DNA of 64,000 bases from Fimbriimonadia bacterium (GCA_026129765.1 JAHCHP010000001.1:1-64000), one strand, 5' to 3'; positions 34,041 through 43,700 are shown, counted from the stretch's first letter. Notes: generated from the letters alone by a model not told the origin. Made by a program: numbers and translations.

Positions 34041-34069
34041 CACGATGGATGGAAGGAGGCGGGAATAAT

Positions 34070-35140
34070 ATGGCGCATCTATGGGGCAAAGAGTGGACAC
34101 GGCGCGCGCTGTTGGAGCGGGTCGGCGACATCCGGCAAATTGCGGATGTTCGGGCAGTGAAATTGATAGAGGGTTTTGAAGAGGGCATCACTACTTTAGA
34201 GTTTTATACCGGCAGCGGACTCAGTTTTAACGCGTTGGCAGGGCGAGGCATGGACATTGGACTGGCTCATTATAAGGGCATGCCGCTAACTTGGCATTCT
34301 CAGACCGACGCGATTCATGCGGCTTATCATGAGCCGGAAGGCTTCGGCTGGTTGAGAGGATTCCATGGCGGTTTGTTGAACACCTGCGGCTTGACCACGA
34401 TGGGCGCGCCCTCTGAAGAAGAAGGCAAACGGCTGGGACTGCATGGGCGCGCTTCCTATACGCCGGCGCGAAACCTGCAATATGGCGGTGAATGGAAAGG
34501 TGATGAGTATTGGCTCTATGCGCGAGGTGTTCTGAAAGAGGCGGCGGTATTTCAAGAAAATGTGCTGCTTCACCGGGAATTGACCACACGATTGGGCTCG
34601 AAATCGTTCAAAGTGCATGACCGTGTCCACAACGCGGGTTTTGAGCGCGTGGAGCATATGCTGCTCTATCATATCAATTTAGGCTTCCCGGTGTTGGACG
34701 AGGGGGCAGAGTTTCTCGCGCCTTTCAGCCGGACGAAGCCGCGCGATGAGGAAGCGGAACTTGAGAAAGAGACCTTCGCGCAGATTCACGCGCCGCGTCC
34801 CGGCTACAAAGAAAAGGTCTATTTCCATCAACTCAAAAAGCGTGAAGACGGCTCAACACTGACAGCGGTGGTTAATCGCGCTCGCGCTCTGGGCGTCTAT
34901 GTCCGGTTCAATATGAACCAGTTCCCATTTTTGACCCAGTGGAAAATGCTGGGGCAAGGCACTTACACCTTGGGAATCGAACCCGGCAACGCGCTGGTGT
35001 TGGGGCGCGCGCGGGAGCGGGCAGCAAAACGTTTGCAGTTCTTAGAGCCGGACGAAATCCGGGAGTATCAGATCGAGATCGGCGTGGTGGACAGCGCGGA
35101 AGAGATCAGCGCGTTGGAGGAAGAGATAAGGGGGCTATGA
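34070..35140 (+). CDS. DUF4432 / aldose 1-epimerase-like protein
   Basis: 356 residues from the ATG at 34070 (GGAAGGAGG upstream); the open frame runs further back but crosses the tRNA. The galactose-mutarotase-like beta-sandwich is suggested by GSGLSFNALAGRGMDIGLAH, GGLLNTCGLTTMGAP, EGKRLGLHGRASYTPA, LLYHINLGFPVLDEGAEFLAP and GTYTLGIEPGN. DUF4432 proteins are predicted to act on sugars or sugar derivatives as mutarotases or isomerases. Its place between the sugar ABC genes and the GH13/LacI pair fits carbohydrate use. Confidence 0.8.
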   Translation: MAHLWGKEWTRRALLERVGDIRQIADVRAVKLIEGFEEGITTLEFYTGSGLSFNALAGRGMDIGLAHYKGMPLTWHSQTDAIHAAYHEPEGFGWLRGFHGGLLNTCGLTTMGAPSEEEGKRLGLHGRASYTPARNLQYGGEWKGDEYWLYARGVLKEAAVFQENVLLHRELTTRLGSKSFKVHDRVHNAGFERVEHMLLYHINLGFPVLDEGAEFLAPFSRTKPRDEEAELEKETFAQIHAPRPGYKEKVYFHQLKKREDGSTLTAVVNRARALGVYVRFNMNQFPFLTQWKMLGQGTYTLGIEPGNALVLGRARERAAKRLQFLEPDEIREYQIEIGVVDSAEEISALEEEIRGL

Positions 35141-35174
35141 GGACAGCCCCCGACAAATAAGTGAATATCCAGCC

Positions 35175-35966
35175 TCACTGCTGAACGCTTGCCGCGCCGC
35201 ACTTCATGCCCCAATAGTACCATTCCACATTACGACCGCTGTATTCGCTCTGGAACGGGTAGAGCGCAAGGAACCGGTACCATTTCGCATGACCGTCCAC
35301 ATGGATCGCGACGGAACCTTCATTATGTCGTCCTTTACTGTCACGGGGCCAGAGTCTTTCTTGCGGCCAGAGAAAACCGGCAGAAGGAAAGTCGATGAGC
35401 ATGATCGCCTTGGCAGAACTAACAATCGTGGCGTCATCGATGCTTTTACCCGGATGCGCTTGACCACCGGGGCAAGTAATCGGCAGCGTGCTGCGGCAAT
35501 CGGGATGGCTGTTGTGGTATGCCCACATATTTTCATTGGTCGCGTAATCCATCGGCGGATAGATGTCTGGGTAGTACGGCGCAGCGGTGGAAGCAGGCAA
35601 CCCGACGCATGCGTGATTGGGCGCGGTGAGGTAGTTGCCATACCCGTTGTCGCGCTGTTTCGCTTGAACCGACCCTTGCCGGAAAGCGGAAGAGGGACAT
35701 TTGAAGATTCCTGTGTTTTTGACATAGGGCATCACGCGCGCGCCGACAATATAGCTCTCAGGCCAGTTATAAACAGGGAGAAAATTTTCGTAATCGTTGG
35801 CATACATCAACAACGCCAAACCGATCTGCTTGCCATTGCTGATACACTGGGTTTGTCGTCCTTTCTCACGCGCTTGCGCGAATACGGGAAACAGAATCGC
35901 TGCCAAAATCGCGATGATCGCGATGACCACTAATAACTCAATCAAGGTGAAGCCACGACGCTTCAT
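35175..35966 (-). CDS. Prepilin-type pseudopilin with H-X9-DG C-terminus (DUF1559-like)
   Basis: 263 residues. The basic leader MKRRG is followed by [19 protein letters not shown] and [16 protein letters not shown]. The body contains [18 protein letters not shown] and several cysteines ([20 protein letters not shown]). The end has [12 protein letters not shown] followed by HAKWY. It lies 50 nt downstream of the GH13 amylase gene on the same strand with its own TAGGAGG, so it may be read from the LacI-controlled transcript. No type II secretion genes are near. Function unknown. Confidence 0.88.
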   Translation of the reverse strand: MKRRGFTLIELLVVIAIIAILAAILFPVFAQAREKGRQTQCISNGKQIGLALLMYANDYENFLPVYNWPESYIVGARVMPYVKNTGIFKCPSSAFRQGSVQAKQRDNGYGNYLTAPNHACVGLPASTAAPYYPDIYPPMDYATNENMWAYHNSHPDCRSTLPITCPGGQAHPGKSIDDATIVSSAKAIMLIDFPSAGFLWPQERLWPRDSKGRHNEGSVAIHVDGHAKWYRFLALYPFQSEYSGRNVEWYYWGMKCGAASVQQ

Positions 35967-36016
35967 AGTTGTAAAAACCTCCTATACAAGATAGATGATA
36001 AGCCTCTGCGCTTAAG

Positions 36017-38143
36017 TTATTTTTTGAGAGGTGTCACTATCGCGCCTGCCATGGGCGGCAAAGTCACGATGAGTTTGCTTCGTTCCACTCGTTGAGAGAT
36101 TCCCGTTGGGTGTGTCTTGGTAGCGATCTGCCAAGCGCGCGGAAAATCGCGGGGTAAGGGAACTTCTACTGAGGCGGTCTCCGTGCCGTTATTGACAACG
36201 ACAACCGCATCCGACCGATTTTTGCCTTCATTATAAGTCCTTGAAAAAACCATCAGATTTTTCTCATCGTCAGTGAGCCAAGTTTTCCAGTCGCCTCGTC
36301 TCAGCGCCAACGACTCGCGACGCGCCTTAATCAGGCTTTGGGTGTAGTCAAACATCGCTCTTTCTTCTTCCGACCAGTCCCAGCGCATCGGACGCCGATT
36401 GTCGGGTGTGCCGCCGCCCTCCATGCCGATCTCATCGCCATAGTAAATCGCGGGCGCGCCGATGCTGGTCATCTGAATCAGATAAGCCAATTTGACTCGC
36501 TGAATATCGCCACCACACTCATGCCGGATACGGGGCGTGTCGTGACTGCTCAGCATATTGTAAAGCGCGTAGTTAACTTGGGTGGGATAGCGGAGCAGCT
36601 GCGCTTGGATTCGCTGGTCAAATTGAGAAGGTTTGATTCGTCGATGCGCCAACCAGTCCAAAACCGCGCCGCGCCAAGGGTAGTTCATCGTGGAATCAAA
36701 CATGTCGCCTTGCAGCCAATGTCCGGCATCGTCCCATATCTCGCCGATAATCACCGCTTCCGGGTTGGCTTTGCGGACTGCCGGTCGGAACTCGCGCCAA
36801 AAGAGATCGGGAACCTCGTTCGCCACATCCAGACGCCAGCCATCAAAGGGGACGCGCTGGAGCCAATCTGAAGTCACCTTCAGAATGTAGTCGCGGACGG
36901 CTTTGTTTTCATGGTTTAACTTCGGCATATACTCGATGCCCCACCATCCCCAATAGTTGGGCGGATTTTTGACTTCAACGGGATATTTTTCAATGGTGAA
37001 CCAGCGGGTGTAGGCAGAGTTCTCTTGATTTTTCAGCACATCTTGAAAGGCGAAAAAGTAGATGCCCACATGATTGAAAACCCCGTCCAACACAACACGC
37101 ATGCGCTTCGCTTTCGCGTTCTTGACCAGCGCTTCGAAGACCGCATTCCCGCCGAAAGCAGGGTCCACTTGGGTGTAGTCGTCGGTGTCATATTTGTGGT
37201 GGGTCACGGATTGGAACACAGGGTTCAGATAGAGCGCATTGATGCCCAACTCGCTGAGGTAGCCGATTTTCTGATTAACTCCATTCAAGTCGCCGCCAAA
37301 GAACTCATCCGTTCTGCCAGTGAAGTCTATCGGCTTGTCTTTGGGCGGGTCGTTTTGAGGATCGCCATTATGGAAGCGCTCCGGCATGATCTGATAAAAG
37401 ACCGAATCTTGAACCCACACAGGCACTTCTAAGACAGTGTTCGTTTCGGTATGCTGGAACCAGGTCTGGGGAGCGGCATTTTCGTTGATTCCGGTAGGCG
37501 AAACCCAAAATTGTTGTTTGCCGTCCGTGAGTTTGAACAGGTAGTCGAGGGGGCGGTTGGGAACGGTCGCCTGGTAATAAGCGAACAGGGAATCGCTGGC
37601 GGAGGGCTGCAATTTGACTGTGCTGACGCGCTTGTTCTGCCGAGTTATAAGTTCCACGGTTTGCACGTCCTCTTTGCGCGTTCTGAGGGTCAGGCGCAGT
37701 TCTTTCCCAAGGGGGTTGCGATCTCGCAGGTCAAGCGCGCGATGGAGGGTCGCGCTGCGCGTGATTTTACCATCGCCGACTTTAGCGGGAAGTCCGAAGC
37801 CTTCCGGCTCCACCCAAATGACCGAATTGATATTTCCAAACCCGTCATCGATGTTTTGTGTGGACTGAGGGTCGGGAACCCACTCCGTGCCGTTGATCAC
37901 GAATTTGTATTGGTGCGCACCCGGCTCCAACGTTTTTTTCAAGGTCCATAGGCGCCCGCCCTCCGCGCTGTTCATGGGGCTTTCACGAAATTGCCAATTG
38001 TTGAAGGTTCCAGCCAAGTAGACCGCCTCAGCGGGTTTCTCTAATTTCAACCGGAATTCGACGGGAATGCGTGTTTCGGTGAGACCGGTTTGGGCTGGGC
38101 AAATTACCAGGGTCAGAAGCCAAAAAAACAGGCGGATGGTCAT
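36017..38143 (-). CDS. Secreted GH13 alpha-glucan hydrolase (neopullulanase/cyclomaltodextrinase type)
   Basis: 708 residues. A signal peptide (about 1-20) is followed by a CBM48/AMPK-like glycogen-binding domain (about 25-112, AVYLAGTFNNWQF), a second beta domain (about 130-225, CBM34-like), then the GH13 barrel from FYQIMPERFHNGDP (about 249) with VVLDGVFNHVG, the nucleophile D439 in DGWRLDVANEVP, the acid/base E468 in IIGEIWDDA and D535 in LSSHDTPRI. A beta domain ends the protein (about 615-708). It should cut alpha-1,4 (and perhaps 1,6) bonds in starch or maltodextrins outside the cytoplasm. It follows the LacI gene by 13 nt, so the two form an operon. Confidence 0.92.
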   Translation of the reverse strand: MTIRLFFWLLTLVICPAQTGLTETRIPVEFRLKLEKPAEAVYLAGTFNNWQFRESPMNSAEGGRLWTLKKTLEPGAHQYKFVINGTEWVPDPQSTQNIDDGFGNINSVIWVEPEGFGLPAKVGDGKITRSATLHRALDLRDRNPLGKELRLTLRTRKEDVQTVELITRQNKRVSTVKLQPSASDSLFAYYQATVPNRPLDYLFKLTDGKQQFWVSPTGINENAAPQTWFQHTETNTVLEVPVWVQDSVFYQIMPERFHNGDPQNDPPKDKPIDFTGRTDEFFGGDLNGVNQKIGYLSELGINALYLNPVFQSVTHHKYDTDDYTQVDPAFGGNAVFEALVKNAKAKRMRVVLDGVFNHVGIYFFAFQDVLKNQENSAYTRWFTIEKYPVEVKNPPNYWGWWGIEYMPKLNHENKAVRDYILKVTSDWLQRVPFDGWRLDVANEVPDLFWREFRPAVRKANPEAVIIGEIWDDAGHWLQGDMFDSTMNYPWRGAVLDWLAHRRIKPSQFDQRIQAQLLRYPTQVNYALYNMLSSHDTPRIRHECGGDIQRVKLAYLIQMTSIGAPAIYYGDEIGMEGGGTPDNRRPMRWDWSEEERAMFDYTQSLIKARRESLALRRGDWKTWLTDDEKNLMVFSRTYNEGKNRSDAVVVVNNGTETASVEVPLPRDFPRAWQIATKTHPTGISQRVERSKLIVTLPPMAGAIVTPLKK

Positions 38144-38156
38144 AGTGTGCCTTCCT

Positions 38157-39167
38157 TTACGCGCTTTCCCGTTTTACGATTTGCGCGGGAATAATCGCAT
38201 GTTTGGTCGAGACGGGACGCCCTTCGATCAGGTCGATAAGCATTTCCGTCGCTGCGCGCGCCAGAGCAGGGATATCGACTGCCACCGACGTCAACGCTGG
38301 TTCGACATAAGAACAGAGCGGGGAATTGTTAAAACCGATAATCGCCACATCTTTTGGAACCGCTAATTTATGCTCTTTGGCGGCTTGAAGCGCGCCAATC
38401 GCCATCACATCATCCAAAGCCAGGATGGCAGTGGGGCGTTTTGTGAGTGTGAGCAAATCGCGCGCGGAGCGATAGCCGCTCTGTTCGGAGAAATCGCCAA
38501 ACATCACCAAGGCAGGATCATACTTCAATCCGGCGGCTTCCAACGCGCTTCGGTAACCGAACAACCGGTCGCGGGTCAATACCAATCCTGCAGGTCCCCC
38601 AATATAAGCGATCCGCTGGTGTCCGCGAGAGAGCAAATATTCGGTCGCCATTCGAGCCGCACCCACATTATCGTTATCCACCGAGTAAACTCCATCGCCC
38701 AACTCGTACCGTCCAATCAAGACGAAAGGGAAGCCCTGTTCGTTAAGACGCGCCATGCGTTCGTCGTTGGTTTCCGATTCCACTAAAATCAAGCCATCCA
38801 CGCGCCGGGTTCGGAGCAATTCCTCATAGATCGCCCGTCGGGAATGAACGGCTCGCGCCGCGTCGACACACAGGTGATAACCGTGCTTGCCGCCATGCTC
38901 CAAAATCGAGGCGATTAATGCGCTGAAGAAAGGGTCGTTCGCGAGGCTGGAAGGCGCGCGATGCAGCACGAGTCCCAACGTGTGGCTGTGTTGGGCGCGC
39001 AGTGATTGCGCTCTGGCATTTGGCACATAGCCGTAAGCCTCCACCGCCGCTAACACGCGCTGGCGCAAATCTTCGTTCACTTGGGGGTCTTCATTTAAGA
39101 CGCGCGAGACCGTCGCTTGCGATACCCGCGCGATCCGCGCGATTTCTGTTTGTTTGAGTTCTGACAT
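38157..39167 (-). CDS. LacI family transcriptional regulator
   Basis: 336 residues. The N-terminal helix-turn-helix ELKQTEIARIARVSQATVSR with hinge RAQSLRAQHSHTLGLVL is followed by a periplasmic-binding-like sugar domain (IAYIGGPAGLVLTRDRLFGYR, AILALDDVMAIGALQAAKEH, DVAIIGFNNSPL). It is first in the operon with the GH13 amylase and probably represses both until a maltodextrin-type inducer binds. A palindrome just downstream of its own promoter is the likely operator. The ATG has no strong Shine-Dalgarno sequence. Confidence 0.93.
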   Translation of the reverse strand: MSELKQTEIARIARVSQATVSRVLNEDPQVNEDLRQRVLAAVEAYGYVPNARAQSLRAQHSHTLGLVLHRAPSSLANDPFFSALIASILEHGGKHGYHLCVDAARAVHSRRAIYEELLRTRRVDGLILVESETNDERMARLNEQGFPFVLIGRYELGDGVYSVDNDNVGAARMATEYLLSRGHQRIAYIGGPAGLVLTRDRLFGYRSALEAAGLKYDPALVMFGDFSEQSGYRSARDLLTLTKRPTAILALDDVMAIGALQAAKEHKLAVPKDVAIIGFNNSPLCSYVEPALTSVAVDIPALARAATEMLIDLIEGRPVSTKHAIIPAQIVKRESA

Positions 39168-39179
39168 AATTTTGATTGG

Positions 39180-39191
39180 GAATACGTATTC
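39180..39191. promoter_or_regulatory. Candidate LacI-family operator
   Basis: GAATACGTATTC is a perfect 12-bp palindrome with a central CG, as in LacI-family operators. It sits about 6-17 bp downstream of the predicted transcription start of the lacI-type gene, where binding would block transcription. Confidence 0.55.
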
Positions 39192-39203
39192 TAAGCCTGT
39201 AAG

Positions 39204-39232
39204 ATTATATCATATTTTGAGGGCTTTGTCAA
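39204..39232 (-). promoter_or_regulatory. Consensus sigma-70 promoter of the LacI-amylase operon
   Basis: On the minus strand TTGACA (39227-39232), a 17-bp spacer and TATAAT (39204-39209): a perfect match in all 12 positions. Confidence 0.85.
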
Positions 39233-39330
39233 GGGGAAAGGCGATTTTCAAAAATCATTGTAAATCGGGGAACCAAAACCATTTGCTATCAGTATGATAT
39301 CATGATGATAACAAGGAGGCTCACTTCTCA

Positions 39331-40218
39331 ATGAAAGAGCGTGCTGTTTCAACCCTTTCTGGGTGGTTTATGTTGTTTATGTCGTTTGTGTTGTTAGGAA
39401 TAACCGGTTATAGTCTCTACCTGTTAGTGACTTCAGGGGGACCGGAAACGCCGGGCAGTAACTTTTGGTACAAGTTGATTGGTTTTCTCGCGCTGATAAC
39501 AGCCTGGAGCATTATGCTGGGTGGTTTCTTTATTGTGGAACCGAACAATAGTAAAGTGCTGCTGCTGTTTGGAAGGTATATCGGCACAGTGCGGAAGTCG
39601 GGTTTTCACTTTGTGAACCCTTTCATGTCCAAGCGGAATGTCTCTGTTCGGATACGCACCCTAAACGGCGAAAAACTGAAGGTCAACGATTTAGACGGTA
39701 ATCCGGTCGAAATCGCTGCCGTCGTCGTGTGGCGCGTCCAAGACACCTATGAAGCCACTTTTGAGGTGGATAATTACGAGGAGTATGTTTCGATGCAAAG
39801 CGAGACCGCAGTTCGCCATTTGGCAACTGCTTACCCCTATGATATCGAGGGTGAGCAGATTTCGCTGCGGCACAACGCGGGCGAGATTTCTGAGCGTTTG
39901 AAGGAAGAGCTTCAAGAGCGCTTACAATTGGCGGGTGTCGAAGTGATTGAGGCTCGACTGTCGCACTTGGCTTATGCGCCGGAAATCGCAGGCGTGATGT
40001 TGAGACGCCAGCAAGCCTCCGCCGTGATTGCTGCCCGTCAGCGGATTGTGGAAGGCGCGGTCGGTATGGTGGAGATGGCTCTGGCGCGTTTGGAGCAGCA
40101 TAATACGATTGCGCTGGACGATGAGCGTAAGGCGGCAATGGTGACCAATCTCATGGTGGTGTTGTGCAGCGAACAAGCCGCTCAGCCTGTGTTGAATGCT
40201 GGAACTCTGTACCATTAA
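39331..40218 (+). CDS. SPFH/Band 7 domain membrane protein
   Basis: 295 residues. Two N-terminal membrane segments (about 8-30 and 48-70) are followed by an SPFH domain: [52 protein letters not shown], and the later [32 protein letters not shown] proteins form oligomeric membrane scaffolds. AAGGAGG lies upstream. A small Arc-type DNA-binding gene lies downstream on the same strand, an arrangement I recall from other genomes. ATGATATCAT, a perfect palindrome at 39295-39304 within a few bases, lies in the upstream region. Confidence 0.88.
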   Translation: MKERAVSTLSGWFMLFMSFVLLGITGYSLYLLVTSGGPETPGSNFWYKLIGFLALITAWSIMLGGFFIVEPNNSKVLLLFGRYIGTVRKSGFHFVNPFMSKRNVSVRIRTLNGEKLKVNDLDGNPVEIAAVVVWRVQDTYEATFEVDNYEEYVSMQSETAVRHLATAYPYDIEGEQISLRHNAGEISERLKEELQERLQLAGVEVIEARLSHLAYAPEIAGVMLRRQQASAVIAARQRIVEGAVGMVEMALARLEQHNTIALDDERKAAMVTNLMVVLCSEQAAQPVLNAGTLYH

Positions 40219-40225
40219 AGAGAAC

Positions 40226-40257
40226 GAGGGTTCCCCCTACAAGCAAGGGGAACCCTC
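40226..40257. repeat. Hairpin of the CCCCCTAC-AGC family (copy E)
   Basis: GAGGGTTCCCC (40226-40236) pairs perfectly with GGGGAACCCTC (40247-40257). It follows the SPFH stop codon and may also serve as a terminator, though its tail ATCTTGTCTT is only moderately T-rich. Confidence 0.6.
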
Positions 40258-40261
40258 ATCT

Positions 40262-40420
40262 TGTCTTACCGAGCGCAGCCGAGGCATCTGCTATTTGAAA
40301 AGCAGACCCTTCGCTATGCTCAGGGTGACAATTGAGGCAGAATCTGTCCATCGTGTCTAAGCGCAGCCGAGTCATCTGCTTTTCAAAGACTGGATTCCCG
40401 CATGCGCGGAAGTGACGACA
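40262..40420. repeat. Composite palindromic intergenic repeat (copy C)
   Basis: The block contains GAGCGCAGCCGAGGCAT, then TTTGAAAAGCAGACCCTTCG and GCTCAGGGTGAC (reverse of units in copies A and B), a second GCGCAGCCGAG, then CTTTTCAAAGACTGGATTCC and CGCATGCGCGG, matching the last units of copy A. It lacks the GTAGGGGC cloverleaf unit. Together with hairpins E and F it fills the gene-free gap between the SPFH and Arc genes. Confidence 0.7.
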
Positions 40421-40423
40421 TTC

Positions 40424-40449
40424 GATTCCTCTTGCTTGTAGGGGGAATC
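40424..40449. repeat. Hairpin of the CCCCCTAC-AGC family (copy F, inverted)
   Basis: GATTCCTCTTGCTTGTAGGG continues to GGAATC at 40449; its reverse complement matches copy E through ATTCCCCCTACAAGCAAG. Copies E and F thus form inverted repeats at the two ends of copy C. Confidence 0.6.
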
Positions 40450-40455
40450 TCTTGG

Positions 40456-40470
40456 AGAGGTATCACCTCT
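40456..40470. promoter_or_regulatory. Perfect palindrome upstream of the Arc-type gene
   Basis: AGAGGT-ATC-ACCTCT, 26 bp before the start of the Arc-type regulator and next to a TATTAT box (40474-40479). It could be an operator for the encoded protein. Confidence 0.4.
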
Positions 40471-40495
40471 TCCTATTATTTCGAGAACAATCGCT

Positions 40496-40699
40496 ATGGC
40501 ATCTAAAAAATCGTTTCTATTGAGGATCAGTCCCGATCTATGGGATGAGATACAGCGTATGGCATCGGAGGAACTGCGCAGCGTCAACGCGCAGGTGGAG
40601 TATCTTCTGCGGGATGCCATTTCGCGCCGCCGGGGCAAGCAATGGAGCGCAATGCCCGAATCCTCACAGGAAACGAGAGTGGATGACATAGAGAAGTGA
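40496..40699 (+). CDS. Arc family ribbon-helix-helix DNA-binding protein
   Basis: 67 residues. The ribbon-helix-helix fold is seen in KKSFLLRISPDLWDEIQRMA (beta strand and first helix) and LRSVNAQVEYLLRDAISRR (second helix). Such proteins bind DNA as dimers and repress small operons. It follows the SPFH gene on the same strand, separated by the repeat block, so co-transcription is doubtful now. No Shine-Dalgarno sequence precedes the ATG; a TATTAT box lies 16 bp upstream. Confidence 0.8.
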   Translation: MASKKSFLLRISPDLWDEIQRMASEELRSVNAQVEYLLRDAISRRRGKQWSAMPESSQETRVDDIEK

Positions 40700-40710
40700 A
40701 TAGAATCAGG

Positions 40711-40716
40711 TATACT
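40711..40716 (+). promoter_or_regulatory. -10 element of carB
   Basis: TATACT, 48 bp before the carB ATG; transcription would start close to the first base of the PyrR-type RNA element. Confidence 0.6.
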
Positions 40717-40723
40717 TTTACAA

Positions 40724-40757
40724 CCCTTTAAGTGCCGTCCGGTGAGGCGGAGAAGGG
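40724..40757 (+). promoter_or_regulatory. PyrR-type RNA binding element in the carB leader
   Basis: CCCTT (40724-40728) pairs with AAGGG (40753-40757), enclosing an inner stem GCC/GGC around GTCCGGTGA. The sequence GTCCGGTGAGGC closely resembles the conserved PyrR recognition loop (GTCC-G-GAGGC). The 3' strand of the outer stem contains part of the Shine-Dalgarno sequence GGGAGG (40755-40760), so PyrR bound with UMP would hide the ribosome site, as described for actinobacterial pyr leaders. Confidence 0.75.
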
Positions 40758-40764
40758 AGGATAA

Positions 40765-43700
40765 ATGCCTGTTGATCGTTCATTACGGAAGGTGATGGTT
40801 ATTGGCTCCGGTCCGATTATTATTGGACAGGCTGCCGAATTCGACTACTCCGGCACACAAGCATGCCGGTCTTTGAAAGAAGAAGGATTGGAGGTGACGC
40901 TGATCAACTCCAACCCTGCGACCATCATGACCGACCCCGAAACCGCCGACCACATCTATATTGAACCCCTCACCGTTGAGTTTGCCGAGCGTGTCATCGC
41001 GCGCGAAAAACCGGACGGCTTACTGCCGACGCTGGGCGGGCAGACGGGTTTGAATCTTGCCACCGAAATCGCGCTGCGCGGAATCCTGGAAAAACACAAC
41101 GTCCGGTTGTTGGGAACGCCCCTTTCCGCCATTCAAGCGGCAGAAGATCGCGAACGCTTCCGGGATTTGATGCGTGAAATCGGTGAGCCTGTCCCTGAAA
41201 GTTGGATCGTTGAGAGCGCGGGCGAATTGAGAAAAGTCGCGGAGATCGCGCCCTATCCGGTCATTGTGCGACCTGCCTATACGCTGGGGGGAACGGGAGG
41301 CGGCGTAGCACACAATCCTGAAGAACTGATCCTGATTGGCGAACGAGGCTTGCAACTCTCGATGCGTCATCAGATTTTGGTGGAGCGCAGCTTAATCGGT
41401 TGGAAAGAAATAGAATATGAGGTGATGCGCGACGGCGCGGATAACGCGATTGTGGTCTGCAATATGGAAAATTTGGACCCGATGGGCGTGCATACCGGCG
41501 ACTCGATTGTGGCTGCGCCTTCCCAGACACTGACCGATTTTGAATATCAATTATTACGAACCGCCTCGCTGAAAATCATCCGCTCGTTGGGCATTCAAGG
41601 CGGCTGCAATGTGCAACTGGCATTGAACCCGAACGGCAGCGACTACTTTATCATCGAAGTGAACCCCCGCGTGTCGCGTTCCTCCGCGCTCGCCTCCAAA
41701 GCCACCGGTTATCCCATTGCGCGTATCGCCGCCAAAATCGCGATTGGGATGACCTTAGACGAGATACGCAATCCCATCACGCATACTTCCGCTGCCTTTG
41801 AGCCTGCGCTCGATTATGTTGTGGTCAAGATTCCGCGTTTTCCGTTTGATAAGTTCCCAACAGGCGATCGCCGCTTAGGAACACAAATGAAAGCCACCGG
41901 CGAAGTGATGGCGATGGACCGAACTTTTGAGGGCGCGCTGATGAAGGCGGTTCGCGGTTTGGAGGTGGGCGTTTCCGATTTGCGCTATTTGAAGGCGGGG
42001 CGCATGTCGCCGATGGAACTGGAAAACGCGGTGCAAACCCCCAGCGACGAGCGGCTGTTTTTTGTGGCAGAGGCGTTTCGGCGCAGTTGGCTGGTGGAAG
42101 AAGTTCAGGGGCTTTCTAATATCGACCCTTGGTTCCTGCAGAAAATCCGCAACCTGATCGAAATGGAGCGCGCGCTGTTGAGCCAGTCCGAATCGTTGCG
42201 CAAACTGTTTTTGGGCGAAATGAACCTGTTTGCCGAAGAGACGATTGCGCTGTTGCGCCGGGCAAAAGAGATGAATTTCCCCGACCGGTTCTTCGCCACG
42301 ATTACCGGTCTACCCGAACTGAAGGTGAGGGAAGCGCGCAAACGCGCCGCGATTGTGCCTGCTTATAAAATGGTGGATACCTGCGCAGGGGAGTTTGAGG
42401 CATTTACGCCCTACTTCTACAGCACCTATCATGGCAGCCATGACCGCCCTGCGCCTGAGAAGCCGCGTAAGGCGTTGGTGTTGGGTTCGGGACCGATCCG
42501 TATTGGTCAGGGCATTGAGTTTGATTACAGCGCGGTGCATGCGGCGCGCGCGCTGAAAAAATCGGACTGCTACGCGATTATTTTAAACAATAACCCCGAA
42601 ACGGTCTCTACCGACTTCGATATTTCGGACGCCCTCTATTTTGATCCGGTGACCTTAGAGGATGTATTGAACCTGCTGGAGTACGAGACGGGCGAGAGTC
42701 GCGATTGGCGCGAAATCGGGGTCATCGTACAGTTTGGCGGTCAAACTGCGATCAACTTAGCAAGGAGTTTACAGGGAGCGGGCGCAACGATTCTGGGAAC
42801 GACGCCCGACGCGATTGATTTGGCGGAAGACCGGGACCAGTTCGAACGGCTCTTGAGCGAATTGCAAATTCCTAAACCTCCCGGTAGAGCCGTGACGAAT
42901 TTGGATCAGGCATTAGCAGTGGCAGAGCAGATCGGCTATCCCGTGTTGGCGCGTCCTTCCTATGTGTTGGGGGGGCGCGCGATGGAGATCGCTCGTTCAC
43001 GCGCGGAACTGGAATCTTACTGGTCTTCAGCAGTGCTGGCGATGCCCGGCGCGCCGGTGCTGGTGGATCGCTACGTGGAAGGGCAGGAAGCGGAAGTGGA
43101 TGTGATTGGCGATGGAGAACGCTTCTTGATACCGGGCATCATGGAGCATATCGAGCGCGCGGGAATTCACTCCGGCGACAGCATGACGGTGATACCGCCC
43201 CAGACCCTGTCCGAATCGGTTCAGCGCAAAATAATTGACTATTCGTTGCGAGTGGCGCGCGCCATGAAATTGAACGGCATGATGAACATCCAATATGTGT
43301 TGGAGGGAGACGAAGCCTATATGATCGAGGTGAACCCGCGCGCCAGCCGGACCGTACCCTACTTATCCAAAGTAACCGGCACGCCGATGGTGGAGTGGGC
43401 AGTCAAAGCGCAATTAGGGATTCCCTTATCTGACACCGCGCCTGTCATTCAAGCTTATTCTGGACGTCAGCCCATTGCGGTGAAAGCGCCTGTCTTTTCT
43501 GCTTTGAAACTGGCGCAGGTAGAAGTGGCGTTGGGACCTGAGATGAAATCGACGGGCGAGGTGATGGGTATCGATTGGACTTATCCTGCCGCGCTTTACA
43601 AAGCGATTTTAGGAAGTGGGATCGGGATCCCGCGCAAAGGCAGCGCGCTCTTCACTTTGGCGGATCAAGATAAACCGGAGGGGGTTCGCTTAGCTGCCGA

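Noticed and set aside
33811-34069. Upstream extension of the DUF4432 reading frame and a 70-aa minus-strand ORF
   Set aside because: Both read through the tRNA-Ser gene; the real DUF4432 start is ATG 34070 with a good Shine-Dalgarno sequence.
40372-40689. 105-aa minus-strand ORF opposite the Arc-type gene
   Set aside because: It is the antisense of the Arc gene plus repeat copy C.
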